From Beta vulgaris subsp. vulgaris (taxonomy: Eukaryota > Streptophyta > Magnoliopsida > Caryophyllales > Amaranthaceae), in NCBI RefSeq assembly GCF_026745355.1, contig NC_079207.1, forward strand, positions 35,638,930-35,702,929: a stretch of 64,000 nucleotides of DNA. The letters are read 5' to 3'. Within the stretch, counting starts at the first letter, position 1; each line of letters opens with the position of its first letter. Of this stretch, positions 24,301 through 35,020 are shown in pieces. Under the pieces are notes generated by a model that saw only the letters and a list, made by a program, of their open reading frames with translations, was not told where the DNA came from and made no database searches. Made by a program: the position numbers and the translations under genes.

Positions 24301-27300
24301 CATGCCCTGTATTATCAGGAAACTCTGCTAATGCAAGTGCAACCATTGTTTTTGAACCAATAGAGAGAGATTCAAGATACAACAATTCAAAGTCCCCTGG
24401 AAATCAGATCGATAAAACCAATTATTTCAGGTCTGCGTGCACACAAGACACCTCCACAATAACGAAAGAATACATCTGACACACACAACCCACAATAAAT
24501 TACAGGCCAATGTGATAAAAAGCTTAACTTATTACCTTTTCAGTAGAGCACTTAAAGAACGACCTCTTAAGATGACAAGTACTATAACGAGACAGTAGCA
24601 GAACAATAACCAAACACCTATAAGTACCATGGACATTAAAAGATAATTGGACTTTCTCAACAACAATATAATCTATAGATCAAATCTTATACTTCCTCCG
24701 TCTCTAAATAAGTGCAACATTTCCCATTTAAGGAAATGTCATAATAAGTGCAACATAGCTCAAAATGGAAAGTTTTTCCCCTTTTATTTACAAAATTGCC
24801 ATTACTTGTTTCCCCTAACAACTTAATCAACCCACCTTTCTACCAACCTAAACAACATTAACCCACCCCTCTCTCCTCCCCTCAACCCAAACCCACCCCT
24901 TTCTCATAGCCACCACCCATCTCTCTCTCTCCTCAACTCAACCCACCCCTCTCTCTTAGCCACCACCCTTCTCTCTCCTCTCTGAGACCACCACCGTCAC
25001 TACTAACCGACACTACCACCAACTCGACACCAGATGCGACCCAACGCCACCACTACCACCTCGATACCACCACCCCACCTAATGCGACCTAATACCACCT
25101 CGGCACCACCACGCCACCAGATGCGACCGAACACAACTAGGCCCTTCTCTCACCTCCTCTTTCGTTTCCTCTAACTCCTCCTCCTCACCTTCTCTCACCT
25201 CCTCCATCACTCCTTTCTTCATCTCTACTAGTTTTAGATCTAGGGTTTCGACACCACCACGCACCAGATTCCTGGACGATGGTAGTGTTGGTGTGTTGGT
25301 GTGATGGTGGTGATGGGAAGAGGTAGAAGATGCCGACGGTGGTGAAGGGTTAGGGTTTCGATTTTTGAACGGTGTGGGGTTTTGACATGATGTGTTGGTG
25401 TGATGTGTGGTAGGAGAGGAGAAACTATGGATGTCGGTGGAAATGGTGGAGAAATCTTATGTGGTTTCCGATGGCCATATTTGGGGGAGGGCGGTTTTTC
25501 GGGTGGTAGTGGTTGTTTTTGAGTTTTTCGGTAGTGGTGGTGGTGAGCGGTGGTGGAGGTGTTGTGGTGGATGGCCGGTGGGCGAGTTTGGGGGAGGGTG
25601 GTTTTCCGGTGGGCAGGTAGGGAGGGTGGTTTCCGGTGGGCAGGTTTGGGGGAGAGGTTTTCCAGTGGTGGCGGTGGTGGTCGGTGGTGGCATAGTGGTG
25701 GGTGACAAGTGGAAGGTGGTGGGGCAGAAAGTTGTTGGGTAATTAGTTTAGTGTTTTATTAAGTTGTCTAATCTCTCTTTTAAGTGTGGTCCGCAACTTT
25801 CTCTCTCTAGATGCCTTGGTTTGTGTGCCACTTCTCTATGTTGCACTTATTTAGAAACGGAGGAAGTATATGTCAGGCTGACAGCACATACCACACCCCA
25901 AAGATTCTCAAAGTAGAAAGGTAGAGATGAAAAAGATAGGATATGGACGAACAACAACAACAAACCCTTGATCCCAAAATGACATGATATAAAAAGCGTA
26001 CTACTCAAGAATCGAGACATTGAGATTTGTGAACCAATACTTCACAAAACTATTTAAGACCTTGAAAAACCACAAAACTTGACTACATTTGCAAAGATAT
26101 GCAAATCAACTCCTCTGCATCATAATATATTTAGTTTACGCAATTAATACTTATTAAGTAAGAACTTGTGATCATGAAAAATATATCATTTGTTTCCTCC
26201 AATAAAGGAACACAAAACTTCCTCCAAACTGTTTTTGGATATAACATACTTTTCACAAATTATACAATTGCTCTTGAAGGGGTTGAGAGAGAGTTTCAAA
26301 GAGACTCGAGAAGAGGGAAAACGGGTGCCATATACCAGAGATGCAATGAGTGGAGAAAACAGAATGTAACAGAAGAGGAACTACGAGCAAGTTACCTATG
26401 GCTATGTTAGTGAATATTCCCATCTCCAAGTTATGCTAGAAGATGACAACAACTCAATTAAAAATTGGAGAAGCATGAATTTACCAGAAAAAAACAAACA
26501 TCTCTCCATTGAATTTTTAGAAGCGATAAAAATAAAGGATATTTAGATACATACCAGGAAATAGATACACGAAGCACATATTGATGTCTTTCTAAACTAA
26601 TTCTTGCTTTTAGCTTTTCCTTGGAGCATTGGGAATTTTCTTTTTTAGCAACTTAAGGATGAACTCCTTTTCCTCAAGTTCAAACAAACCAGCATTATGA
26701 CTAAGTTAACAGCCTAACATTAGATGCTTCCATAAACCCTTCGTAACAGACTAATACAACATCAAAGGTGGACAAATTAGCGGAAAGTTTCCCTTAACTA
26801 CGATCATCACCCATTTGCTGAAAGCTTTTTGAACTATCTAAAAGAATAAAGTGTAATGTATAAGCTAGTTTTATTAGAAGGTGAGAAGGATGCAAGTGGA
26901 TCTTTTGTGAGCTCAAATTACATCTTTTTTAAATAAAAGTGCAACTTTCTTGAAGTAGAAGTTAATCAAAATTAGGTGCATGTTCATCTTTTATGTGTAT
27001 GTGTATACGTATGTAACACACTAAGACACATACAACCGCAGCGACAAACTCTATCGCCTTGTTAGTATATATTATATTACTCCGACACCTTCATTTAAAC
27101 TGGGTGTCGTGTCTTGTCCGACACTAGACTTCACTTGGATACTTCATTTTAAACTAAAAACTTGACTTTTTTCTACAAACTAGCCAAGTTGGATGCTTCG
27201 AAACCCGTATTTGAGTAGACACTTAATCCGTGTATGAGTAACATAGTGTATATACATATGTATACATATGTGTGTATGCATAGCTAATCCAGTTATGACC

Positions 27301-30300
27301 AAATAACTAAGAGCTCAAACAACCTTTTGTCATTATTTTCCCTCCACCCCTTAATGTTCTTCTCACGCATGTGTGTATGTATATGTATGGAACACACACA
27401 AAAAACACCACCCACACATGCATATATATAGAATAAAGTTCACATGTGAACGCTTCTTATATGAGAACGTGAGAACAGTGGAATTCTAATCCATTTTTTT
27501 GATATTACATGATAATCCCTTTTCCTCAAAATATAATCATTTTGGAAGATTGGCCCCGCAAGGAAAAAAGGTTATATATATAATGGTGTGTTGTCCTTCA
27601 CTAATAGTCTAATATCATACCAGTATGCTACTTTGGAGTAAGAAAGAGCATATAAGTCAATCTATCATATACAACTGATGTTGTTGCTAAAATTTAAAAA
27701 AACTAGAAAGGGAATAAAGAGTTGAGACATCAATCTTATGTACTTTCACTCCCTCTACTTGCTCCATCTTTTTTATCTTTACAGAATTGAGCTACAACTA
27801 CATAAAAACATAACCTACTCATCCTGGCGATGGAATAAACCCGTTGTTACATTACATTATAGTCATTTTGTAATAGATTGTAACTTGACATTATGCAAGA
27901 TATCATTCAATAATGCGTGATCTAAAATCACACAACATTCGTAACTATATCATATTAGCAATTATAATTTGTTATCTACAAAATACTTTTCCAAAACTCA
28001 TAATATACAATGTAAAGTGGATCTTTTTAATATCTCAATCTGTATTAGAATGAAATTAAAGCGTGTCACATCACATGCTAGATGTCGCTTCCACTACACC
28101 ATGACCATTACTCTGATTGTCACCACAAGTTTCTCTATGATCCTAGCATAGTATGTTAGTAACAAAGAGCTTCTCTTTTGAACATTAAGTGCTAGATACC
28201 ATCTTAATTGAAAAGGAACATCATAGAAGTCCATATAATTACCTAATTGTTTCCATTAGGAGTTAATATAAGATGGGTCTTGTCGTCAACAAAGGTGTGC
28301 TTAAGGCACTTTACAAAGAATTAGAGTGGCTCCTCAGATCACTAGAAAGTTCATAAGACCCTCCACCTCGGGGTTCTAGACATCATTGGTGCATTTGGAT
28401 TATACCAAAGTCATAGAAAATATAGCATCTTTTGAGTTTAGTTTAATTCACATGTTTATTAATTTGTAAGAATAAAAAAAGATTTATTTCAATAAACCTA
28501 GAGACGAAAGTCTTTTTCTCCCATTCTTCTTCCTTTTACCCAAGCCGCTTTTTCTTGGTTGATATGGCATCTCAACTGGAGTTCATTAAGTTCCTTCAAG
28601 AATTCAACTATTTCTAGTCATCCTTTCTTTTCTTTTTTTGAGGGGTCTAGTCATCCTTTCTTCATTCTTCTATAAGGCTTGCGTCTAATAACTATTTTAC
28701 CTCTTTAGGGTCATATCTAACTTTATTAGTCTAGACATGGGATTCAATTTGACTCAATAAATTTTGGCCGAATAGAGTGTCTTTTTTATCTAGATTAACA
28801 GGTGTTTGGTCTCCATTTGCAACATTCATTACATGATTTTGTTCGTATGATAAAACAATTGAATTTTTTTATACATTGCTCATTATAAATATCTATGGAT
28901 CTCACTCATGGAGATTTGTTACATAATTTTGTTTGTAACGAGGAACGATCGACTTTTTCGACACATTGCCAGATAACAAAGCTTAATCTAGATCTATGGA
29001 TCCCACTCATGGAATTTAAATAAGATCCAATAATCTCGTCTAGCAAAGCGAAATAGAGGAAAGTCAAGTAAGTTAACATGTAGTATATTTCTGCAAAATA
29101 TATAGTTCAGTATTTTAATTATGCATTAGGTGATGATATCTATTGTTCTGGATGTCGTTTAATTTTCAAAAATGAAATCTCTTTCCCATTTAAGGGAAAA
29201 TTAAACATGAGAAGCTATAACAATACCAAATCTAGTAGCCTCTCTATTTGGAAAGCTAAGATCCCAAAGAGAAGTAAAAGCGTCTTTGTTTTAGAGTGTT
29301 TTGACACTCGGAGGTGCTATGCACTCCTACTTTTGTCAGTCTGTTGGCAAAGGTGCAACAAGCCAGCATGAGTCTTGCGAGCGCTTGGCAAGCAAAAGCA
29401 AAATTTATGTTTAAGGAAACGGGAGACTCATGCATATTGGCGACAAGAACAAGAGTCGGGCATTGGTCATGGCTGGTGTGTGTGCAGACGGTACGTACAA
29501 GCGGGTCTAAGATGATGATACGGGACTTTGGGAGATCTGGGATGCTTTAGCTTAAATGCAATACGAAGAGTTTTAAATCATAGATAGTTACTTTTCCTAG
29601 TGTTACTTCAGTAAAACTAACATAATAATGCATCTAACTAGCGCCAATGTACAGCCACGGGCCAACACGCATGAAACACCCAACAAGCATACCTCAAGGG
29701 CCTAGGAAAACAAGAAAGTAAACTTAGAAAGTATAGAGTTAAGCTTAAAAAGCATAGAGATAATATATTACAAGAAAAAAGGGCTTATTCTAACACTTTG
29801 CATAGACAACGTGTCTGCATAGGTTTATTATCAACAATAATCATCAAGGTCAACATCACAACAAGCGCATTTCATCTGATGTTTGTTTGTTATGTCTCCA
29901 GAGTTGCAAGAGAGTCAACCATCATCTTTTCCCATTTTATGTGGTGGTTCCACATTTTCTAGCAAATCTTTAAAATTATAGGTGTCTCGTGGATCGCATC
30001 ATCCTCTATAGTGGTGCATTTGGAGACTAGTTCAGTGAGGTTTGGGAGGAATAAGAGAGGAGCTTCGCATGCTCAACATTCAGGGTTCTCAAGATTGGAG
30101 CAGAATGATAGAATTTTTAGGGATAGATATGCAGGGTAGAGTAGTCCTCCTAGCTTTGCTTGGGAGCTACTCCATGGGGATTTTTTGTGCTCATCTTTTA
30201 TCTTTTGATAAGTTCCAGCAACTAGGCCCAAATCTACTACCAACCAATTTAAACAAAGCATAGCCTGCATCAAATAGGTAAACTGGTTTAAAAAATAGAC

Positions 30301-30773
30301 CCACCTCCAGCAGTCAATGGCATGATGATTTCCCAGATGTTCACAGTACCATCAGAAGAAGTTGAAGCAAAAATTGCTTCAGTTGCAGAAAACATTGTTC
30401 CGGAGATGCATGTGACACCCTTCTTGTGTGGTTGGGGTAATGTCAAGACATGACGCCACTGCAGTCACAGATAAAAGAAGCCTACATTTATTAAGATAAG
30501 TAGTCCGCAATATATCACAAATTTATAGAACGCGATGATATAACATCATAATGGCACACAAAAAAAAACAAGTTCCAAAACAAAGAGAATTTTTTGAAGT
30601 AGCATTATGAAAGAAGAATTACATAGTAAATAGAGAGCCAAGCTTCCTGCAGCAAACCATCTCTCCTCCCTCCCTCCCCTCTCTCTCTCTCTCTCTCTCC
30701 CTCTCTCTCTCTCTCTCCCTCTCTCTCTCTCCCTCTCTATCTCTATCTCTCTCTCTCCCTCTCTATCTCTATC

Positions 30774-30837
<64 letters not shown>

Positions 30838-33520
30838 TCTCTCTCTATGTAAGATTCACAAAAGCTCTAAGGTCTGAGCATACACGTGGAAGTTCGAACT
30901 TAACTCAGTTTAATCCAACTTCAATGCAATGATTAACATATCATATTGATCCTAGCATGATGTACTGGTCAAAGATGGACATCTGCAACCTGAAAGCTAC
31001 AAAGCCTTGCAAAGTATTAAGATTGTGGTAGTAAAATATCCAAGCAACTGGTATTGAATGCTATTATTTAATAGTTCAAATGGACATATATGTTTATATT
31101 ATGGGATTGTATAAACTGCTGGAAAACATGGAAAGCCTTGCAAAACAATAAGATTGTTGTAGTAAAATATTCACGCAAATGGACTTGAATTCTGCTTTTT
31201 AGAAGGTTAAATGGACATCTATGCTTATACCAGGAAATTGTATATGCTGCCAAAACATGGAAAAACATATTCAAAGACATAAAAGTGGCAGTCCTCTAAA
31301 GCAAAAATCTACAAGGCATGTCCTAAGGAAGCAAATCAGAAACTAAATACGACTGCGGGTCAGCTATTCTGCCAATAAAGAGTTATACAAGTACCTTTTC
31401 ATCTGTGAGAGAGATTTCCCATAGCATGATGGTGCCATCAGCATCTCCAGAGAGCAAATAATGTTGCCTTAGCTGTTGAGCTGTTGCAGAAAGAAGGGAA
31501 AAAAAAAGTGAATCAGCAACTACAGAGCTTTGAATTTGAATACATTGATAACTAAAATGATCCTTCCATTCAAATACACATCAGTCCTGTACATTTTAGA
31601 CCATTGTTAAATCTTAAACATAGCATCTTTCATTAATTTCCTTAGGAACCAATGCACAAGTGATATAGAATACAAGATATTATATTTCACAAAACTTCAA
31701 GATAATATTTTACAAGGTCGAAAAGAGATTATATTGGAGGATATGCACACACTAACTATTATGGTTAAACCTCACTAAATTATGCACTAACTATTTCGTG
31801 GAAGATCTTGTGGAGCTATCACAAGCAGGAATAAAATTACATATCCGGCCCCGTTGGTGGGAATGGTCGTGATCTCACAGAAGCAGCTTGTAATTGATGG
31901 TGGCTAATGTGGCGTGAAATAATGATGTTCATATTAATGGGTTATTAATCTCAAATATGATTCTTTCTAGTTTAAGAAGTATTCTTTCAGCATAATATGA
32001 CCACATCTATCATAAGACTATATTATACTTCCTCCATTCCTCTTTGTTGGTTCCAATAACTAGTTGCACATATATTATGGCAAAAGGAGAGAGAAAATGT
32101 TCTATGGAGTAAAGTAAGGAAAAGTGAAGGGAGACGTAGCGTTATGTTGGTTACATTACTATTTGCACTTACACACTACCTTAACTCTCTAATTTGCCAC
32201 ACTACCACTTAGCTGCATATTCTATGCTACACTAAAAATATACTACTATATAAAAGAAGGCCTAAAGTCTGTATATAGTAGAGTTTAGTAGTATAGTCGC
32301 TTTGCTAATTAAGTTCGTGATGCCACTAGAATTTTCTTACTAGATAATTCCAACAAGAGCAGAGCTACAAGTTGGTGGACTATAGTTCAATAGACTTCTA
32401 CCATGGCTGAGTAATGGCTAGAATTTTCTTACAAAATATTTCTAACATATTCATACTTTCTTAGAGACCATAATCTGGTTACGTGACATTATTTGCAAAT
32501 GAAGGGATACACTATTATGCAACTAGTACGGACCATGATTTGGGAGAGAAGGGAGGAGGGAGACAGGGAAAATGGGGGGAAAAGGCCAAGAATCAGCACC
32601 AAGAACCATGATTTTGCCTACAGAAGCAGAGGAATAAGCTCCAAGAGCATATTAGAATCTCAATGCCTTGATCTCTATATATTTTTGTATAAAAATTAAA
32701 AACAGCAGATGCCACTGTTGAGAAATGAGTTGCTACAAAGTACACAAATTGCTGGCTGATTAGTTGTGTAAACAATCGCAACCTACCAGCTGAACTGATT
32801 CTAGTTTCCAGTCTCTTCATCCAAGATCTTGAAAATAGTTAGACTATGTATTCAAATTTCCTTATACAATTAGGACAGTTCGGCCAAAACTCAAACCTTT
32901 GTCAGCCTAGACGTATATAAAACAAGCAAGGCTATCTTGCAACACGGGACAAACAAAAAAATAACTATCAGAAGAAATTACTACCTAAAACGAAAGTACT
33001 AAAATCTTAATTGTAATTAGGTTAAGGACAATGTGACATTTTCAGAAAAAGGTGGTACAAACATAACACAACATTATACAATGTGTTTACTATATGCAGA
33101 TTAAACAGACGAAGCCAAGCTACACAAAATATAGATTCAAATTTAAAGTACCAAAAGGAGAATAAATAACAACAGATAAAGAGCAAAAAGAAAAAACCTC
33201 TGAAAGCAAACTTGGAAGTAGGAAGCCAATAAGTGCAGTTAACAGCAGCCTTATGACCAGGAAGTGTTGTCAAAATTTGTGCTCTCTGAAACAAAAGCAA
33301 CAACAACAAAATGATTCGAGATTCGGCTAACAGAAGAAATCGTAAATTAAGAATATAGAAAGAAGATATAGTATGGAAGTATGGTAACCTGGGGGCAGAA
33401 AATAGCGACGGCATTATGAGCACCAAAAGCAACGAAATTAGAGGCGCCCCATGAAACATTGTTAACGATTCTGTTGCAGCCTGCTCCTATGAAACCTCTC
33501 TCTACTTCGTATTTCATCAT
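15329..33520 (-). CDS. ELP2: Elongator complex protein 2 (ELP2), WD40 double propeller, 10 exons
   Basis: ELP2 is the WD40 scaffold of the ELP1-ELP2-ELP3 core of Elongator, which modifies wobble uridine of tRNAs and is linked to transcription. Exons on the minus strand: 33389-33520, 33198-33285, 31395-31480, 30305-30458, 24236-24396, 23408-24076, 19589-19904, 19290-19504, 16449-16626, 15329-15828. All introns are GT-AG. The sum is 2499 nt, in frame throughout: 832 residues plus TAG, close to the roughly 840 of plant ELP2. Recognition rests on the start ([19 protein letters not shown]), HGHDINCVA in exon 7, [19 protein letters not shown] in exon 8 and the C-terminal [13 protein letters not shown] blades are visible across the protein: [52 protein letters not shown]. 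Start: two adjacent ATGs (33520, 33517); the first is chosen. No broken codon is seen. Splice sites are inferred from sequence and remembered homology, not transcripts. Confidence 0.95.
15829..16448 (-). other. ELP2 intron 9
   Basis: 620 bp; donor GTAACC after exon 9, acceptor TTCAG before exon 10. AT-rich, no recognised element. Phase 1. Confidence 0.85.
17299..17921. mobile_element. hAT-like non-autonomous element with perfect 8-bp target duplication
   Basis: AAGACTAT is found directly outside both ends (17291-17298 and 17922-17929). The element starts CTTAGTTTT and ends AAAACTAAG, a perfect 9-bp terminal inverted repeat, with imperfect GC-rich pairing further in (AAGGCGCACCGAGGCG against CCTTGCGCCCAGGCGCG). 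Eight-base duplications fit the hAT superfamily. No transposase. The GC-rich, CGCGCC-dense ends stand out against the AT-rich intron. Confidence 0.8.
18149..18383. mobile_element. Stowaway-like MITE
   Basis: TA lies at both outer borders (18147-18148 and 18384-18385). The element begins CTTCCTTTTT and ends AATTAGAGGAAG. The ends are partly inverted (CTTCCT/AGGAAG), and length, TA target and interior (GGTCAAATGTCAAATGGTGC) agree with plant Stowaway/mariner MITEs. The inverted repeat is short, so confidence is moderate. Confidence 0.5.
20555..21397. mobile_element. Mutator-like non-autonomous element
   Basis: The left end GGGAAATTCTACATGGTGG and the inverted right end GGAAAATTCTACATGGTGG match at 17-18 of 19 positions. 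Pairing continues inward (AAGTTTCAACTTTT, then CATGGTGGCA on both sides), giving long inverted repeats of about 55 bp. Flanking nonamers TTCTATTTC (20546-20554) and TTCTATTCT (21398-21406) agree at 7 of 9 positions. Long inverted ends with about 9-bp duplications suggest a Mutator-like origin. The middle is split into a C-rich CCACCA half and a G-rich GGTGG half, with no transposase. Confidence 0.6.
22086..22940. repeat. Diverged relative of the intron 8 hAT-like element
   Basis: The left part (AGCTTTAAAAGGTGCCAGGTGCACCGAGG) resembles the start of 17299-17921. The right part (about 22876-22940) has AAAAGCGGCGAAGCGGC and CGCCTTGCCCGAG like its inverted end. No exact termini or target duplication. 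An enclosed small frame (22172-22396) has no recognisable homology. Confidence 0.4.
24077..24235 (-). other. ELP2 intron 5, pyrimidine-rich in the transcript
   Basis: 159 bp; donor GTATAT, acceptor TTACAG, phase 0. The plus strand carries AAAAGAAAAG and GAGAGAGAGA runs (24165-24222), so the transcript has a long CT/T-rich stretch soon after the donor. Confidence 0.85.
24397..30304 (-). other. ELP2 intron 4 (largest)
   Basis: 5908 bp; donor GTGGGT, acceptor TTTCCAG, phase 1. It contains the mariner-like element at 24692-25866. The rest (25900-30300) is AT-rich, with short TATA/TGTA-rich stretches near 27000-27440 and no recognisable gene on either strand. The small frames near 26168, 29314 and 30042 show no family resemblance. 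Confidence 0.85.
24692..25866. mobile_element. Large mariner/Stowaway-like non-autonomous element
   Basis: TA at both borders (24690-24691, 25867-25868). Ends of about 29 bp are inverted repeats with one difference (CTTCCTCCGTCTCTAAATAA against the complement of the right end); the CTCCGT core and TA target fit plant Tc1/mariner-type MITEs. At 1175 bp it is long for a MITE. The left interior is C-rich (CCACCACC), the right G-rich (GGTGGTGG), so the halves may be weakly complementary. Small proline-rich or valine/glycine-rich frames inside are low complexity, not genes. Confidence 0.7.
30459..31394 (-). other. ELP2 intron 3
   Basis: 936 bp; donor GTACTT, acceptor GACTGCAG, phase 0. It contains the CT microsatellite at 30661-30846 and two similar stretches near 31055-31150 and 31170-31265 (ATGGACAT, CTTATA, GGAAATTGTATA-like), probably a diverged direct duplication of about 120 bp. 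Confidence 0.85.
30661..30846. repeat. Interrupted (CT)n microsatellite
   Basis: About 185 bp of almost pure CT repeats, interrupted by CCCTCT and TATCTCTATCTC units; a pure CT run of more than 40 bases lies at about 30786-30830. In the ELP2 transcript it reads as GA repeats. Arg/Glu-repeat reading frames across it are artefacts. Confidence 0.95.
31481..33197 (-). other. ELP2 intron 2
   Basis: 1717 bp; donor GTTTTT, acceptor TGCAACAG, phase 1. AT-rich. One possible mariner-like end (CTTCCTCCATTCCTCTTTG, near 32032) has no visible partner. No gene recognised. Confidence 0.8.
33286..33388 (-). other. ELP2 intron 1
   Basis: 103 bp; donor GTTACC, acceptor TTTCAG, phase 0. Confidence 0.88.
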
Positions 33521-33631
33521 GGCTTCCTACAGGAGAAACTAAGCGGATGCGCTTGCAGTCAATTACCCCCGCTTTAGTTTCAAGACAACTGCGGTGGACC
33601 TGGTTAGTCAATTAGTGGGATGCCAGGGCTG
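33521..33631 (-). promoter_or_regulatory. ELP2 5' leader, cut off by a transposon
   Basis: About 110 bp separate the ELP2 start codon from the end of the hAT-like element. This is likely 5' untranslated sequence. Core promoter signals are not evident here, so transcription must start in this short strip, inside the transposon, or beyond it. Confidence 0.5.
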
Positions 33632-34750
33632 GGTTGGTGGAGCCAGGATTCTCAAAGTGGGGGACAAAATTCGACCTTCAAACATTCGGAAAAAAAATAT
33701 GTGAAAAAAAACAATACAACACAAGTTGTTTAATACTTAATGTTTTACATTGAAAATTCCAAAATGCTTATAGTCTTACAATCTAAGAAAAATGATATTT
33801 CAATCAATTACATTTCCAAAAGTGATTTATTAGGTGAATGTGAATCACTTGACATTTCCTATTAAATTGATAAACATTAATCAATTACATATCAAAGTAT
33901 TCCTCTTCAAACCAAACTATTCAATATTTCAATTATAAATCAACTCATATTTATAATTTCCTAATTAGAAATTTCAAATTGCAAACTAACAATTTCTTAA
34001 ATCATGAGTTCATGACCAATTTCAATTTCCAAACCAACAACAATTCAACAAATCAATCTAACAACCATAAATCCACAATCACAAATTAACATTTCACAAA
34101 TATCATAATTCAGTAATTCACAACCAAACAATGTAAATTGTAAATATAAAATATTACCTTAAAAAAAACTTAAACTAAAACTTAGGGTTAGTTAAGAAAA
34201 CTTACAAACTGACTAAAAAATGTAATGGGCGTCGGGAGTCGGGCGGCCGGCGAGTCGAGTAATCGGCGATGCGTGGGCGGTGGGGGTGGCGGTGCACCGG
34301 CTTCGCTCAGCCGTCGCTTCGCTTCCTGTTCGAGTGTTCGTGAGTTCGTTCCTCACCGGTCGTCGTCGTCGGCTCCGACGACTGAGAATCTCCGGTCGAC
34401 AGTCGAGGCGTCGACGTCTTCCTCAATCTCTCTTCCTCAGTCTCTCTCTTCACTCTTCAGCGCTTTTTTTTTCAAAACATTTCACGCGTCGTTTTTTTTT
34501 TAAGAAATCTATACAAATATATTAAAAGGCGTGCGAATTGTATAGTATAGGGTTTGATCCTGAGACCCCAAGTAGATATACTAAAGTTTTAACCACTAGG
34601 CTAAATTGTATTTAGTGTTATTATCATAAAGTATTATATTAATAAATGAAATTTGTTCTTACCCGGGGGATAGCCCGAGCCTAATAACTAGTTATTTTTT
34701 AAAAAGTGGGGGACTTTTGTCCCCTGTCCCCCCAGCTGGCTCCGCCACTG
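33632..34750. mobile_element. hAT-like non-autonomous element (full-length copy) containing a Helitron
   Basis: The left end (TGGTGGAGCCAGGATTC, 33635-) and the inverted right end (GCTGGCTCCGCCACTG, ending 34750) form the CAGTGGCGGAGCC-type terminus common to plant hAT-like elements, followed inward by GGGGGAC on both sides. No clean 8-bp target duplication is seen, so the class is inferred from the termini. The GC-rich stretch 34225-34490 could encode an Arg/Ser/Thr-rich low-complexity peptide and may be captured host sequence; no transposase. A Helitron sits at 34508-34691. The part from about 34335 onward is duplicated at 36458-36892 and 40049-40482. Confidence 0.55.
34508..34691 (+). mobile_element. 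Non-autonomous Helitron, 184 bp, copy A
   Basis: Starts TCTATACAAATATATT after an A and ends CTAG before a T, inserted between A and T as Helitrons do. A GC-rich palindromic region (CCGGGGGATAGCCCGAG) precedes the CTAG end by about ten bases. No target duplication, no coding sequence. Confidence 0.8.
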
Positions 34751-35007
34751 CGGGTCACCAGCGGCTTCCCCACTATCGTTTATGGGTCAAGGCTGGGTAA
34801 GGACTAAGGAGTAAGGACAAGGGCCAAATATTGTCAAACCGGTGAAATCATACAACACGTCTTGCACACGGTGGCTACACCTAAAATTACGTGTGTGGCC
34901 GTGCCAGCAGGTACAAAACACGCTGCAAACTTATCTTTAAACCGACTCAGGAACATGGCCCATTGCGAAGCTTTAATCTTTATAGCGCGCCGCTATTTTC
35001 TGAGTAA
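34751..35007 (-). promoter_or_regulatory. Displaced ELP2 promoter-like segment, copy A
   Basis: Single-copy-looking, GC-moderate sequence on the far side of the hAT element. On the ELP2 sense strand it contains ATGGGCCATG, with a TGGGCC site II-like word common in plant housekeeping promoters, ACACACGTAA with an ACGT core, and GGCGCGCTATAAAG, a TATA-like box after a GC-rich stretch. Almost the same sequence is repeated at 36893-37149 and 40483-40738. Assignment to ELP2 is inferred from position. Confidence 0.4.
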
Positions 35008-35020
35008 TTCCAACTCCATC

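Noticed and set aside
25407..25742. Gly/Val-rich and Pro/Thr-rich overlapping ORFs
   Set aside because: Composition artefacts of the G-rich half of a mariner-like element.
30546..30833. Arg/Glu-repeat reading frame on the minus strand
   Set aside because: It is only the translation of the CT microsatellite in ELP2 intron 3.
31990..32240. Complete Stowaway MITE in ELP2 intron 2
   Set aside because: Only one CTTCCTCC-type end is visible; no matching inverted end or second TA border was found.
34225..34525. Serine/arginine-rich ORFs on both strands in the hAT-like element
   Set aside because: Low-complexity GC-rich sequence, different frames equally open, no recognised domain; at most captured host sequence.
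33632..34750. Exact target duplication for the hAT-like element
   Set aside because: Flanks near 33624-33631 and 34751-34758 share only GGG-containing words; no convincing 8-bp match, so none is reported.
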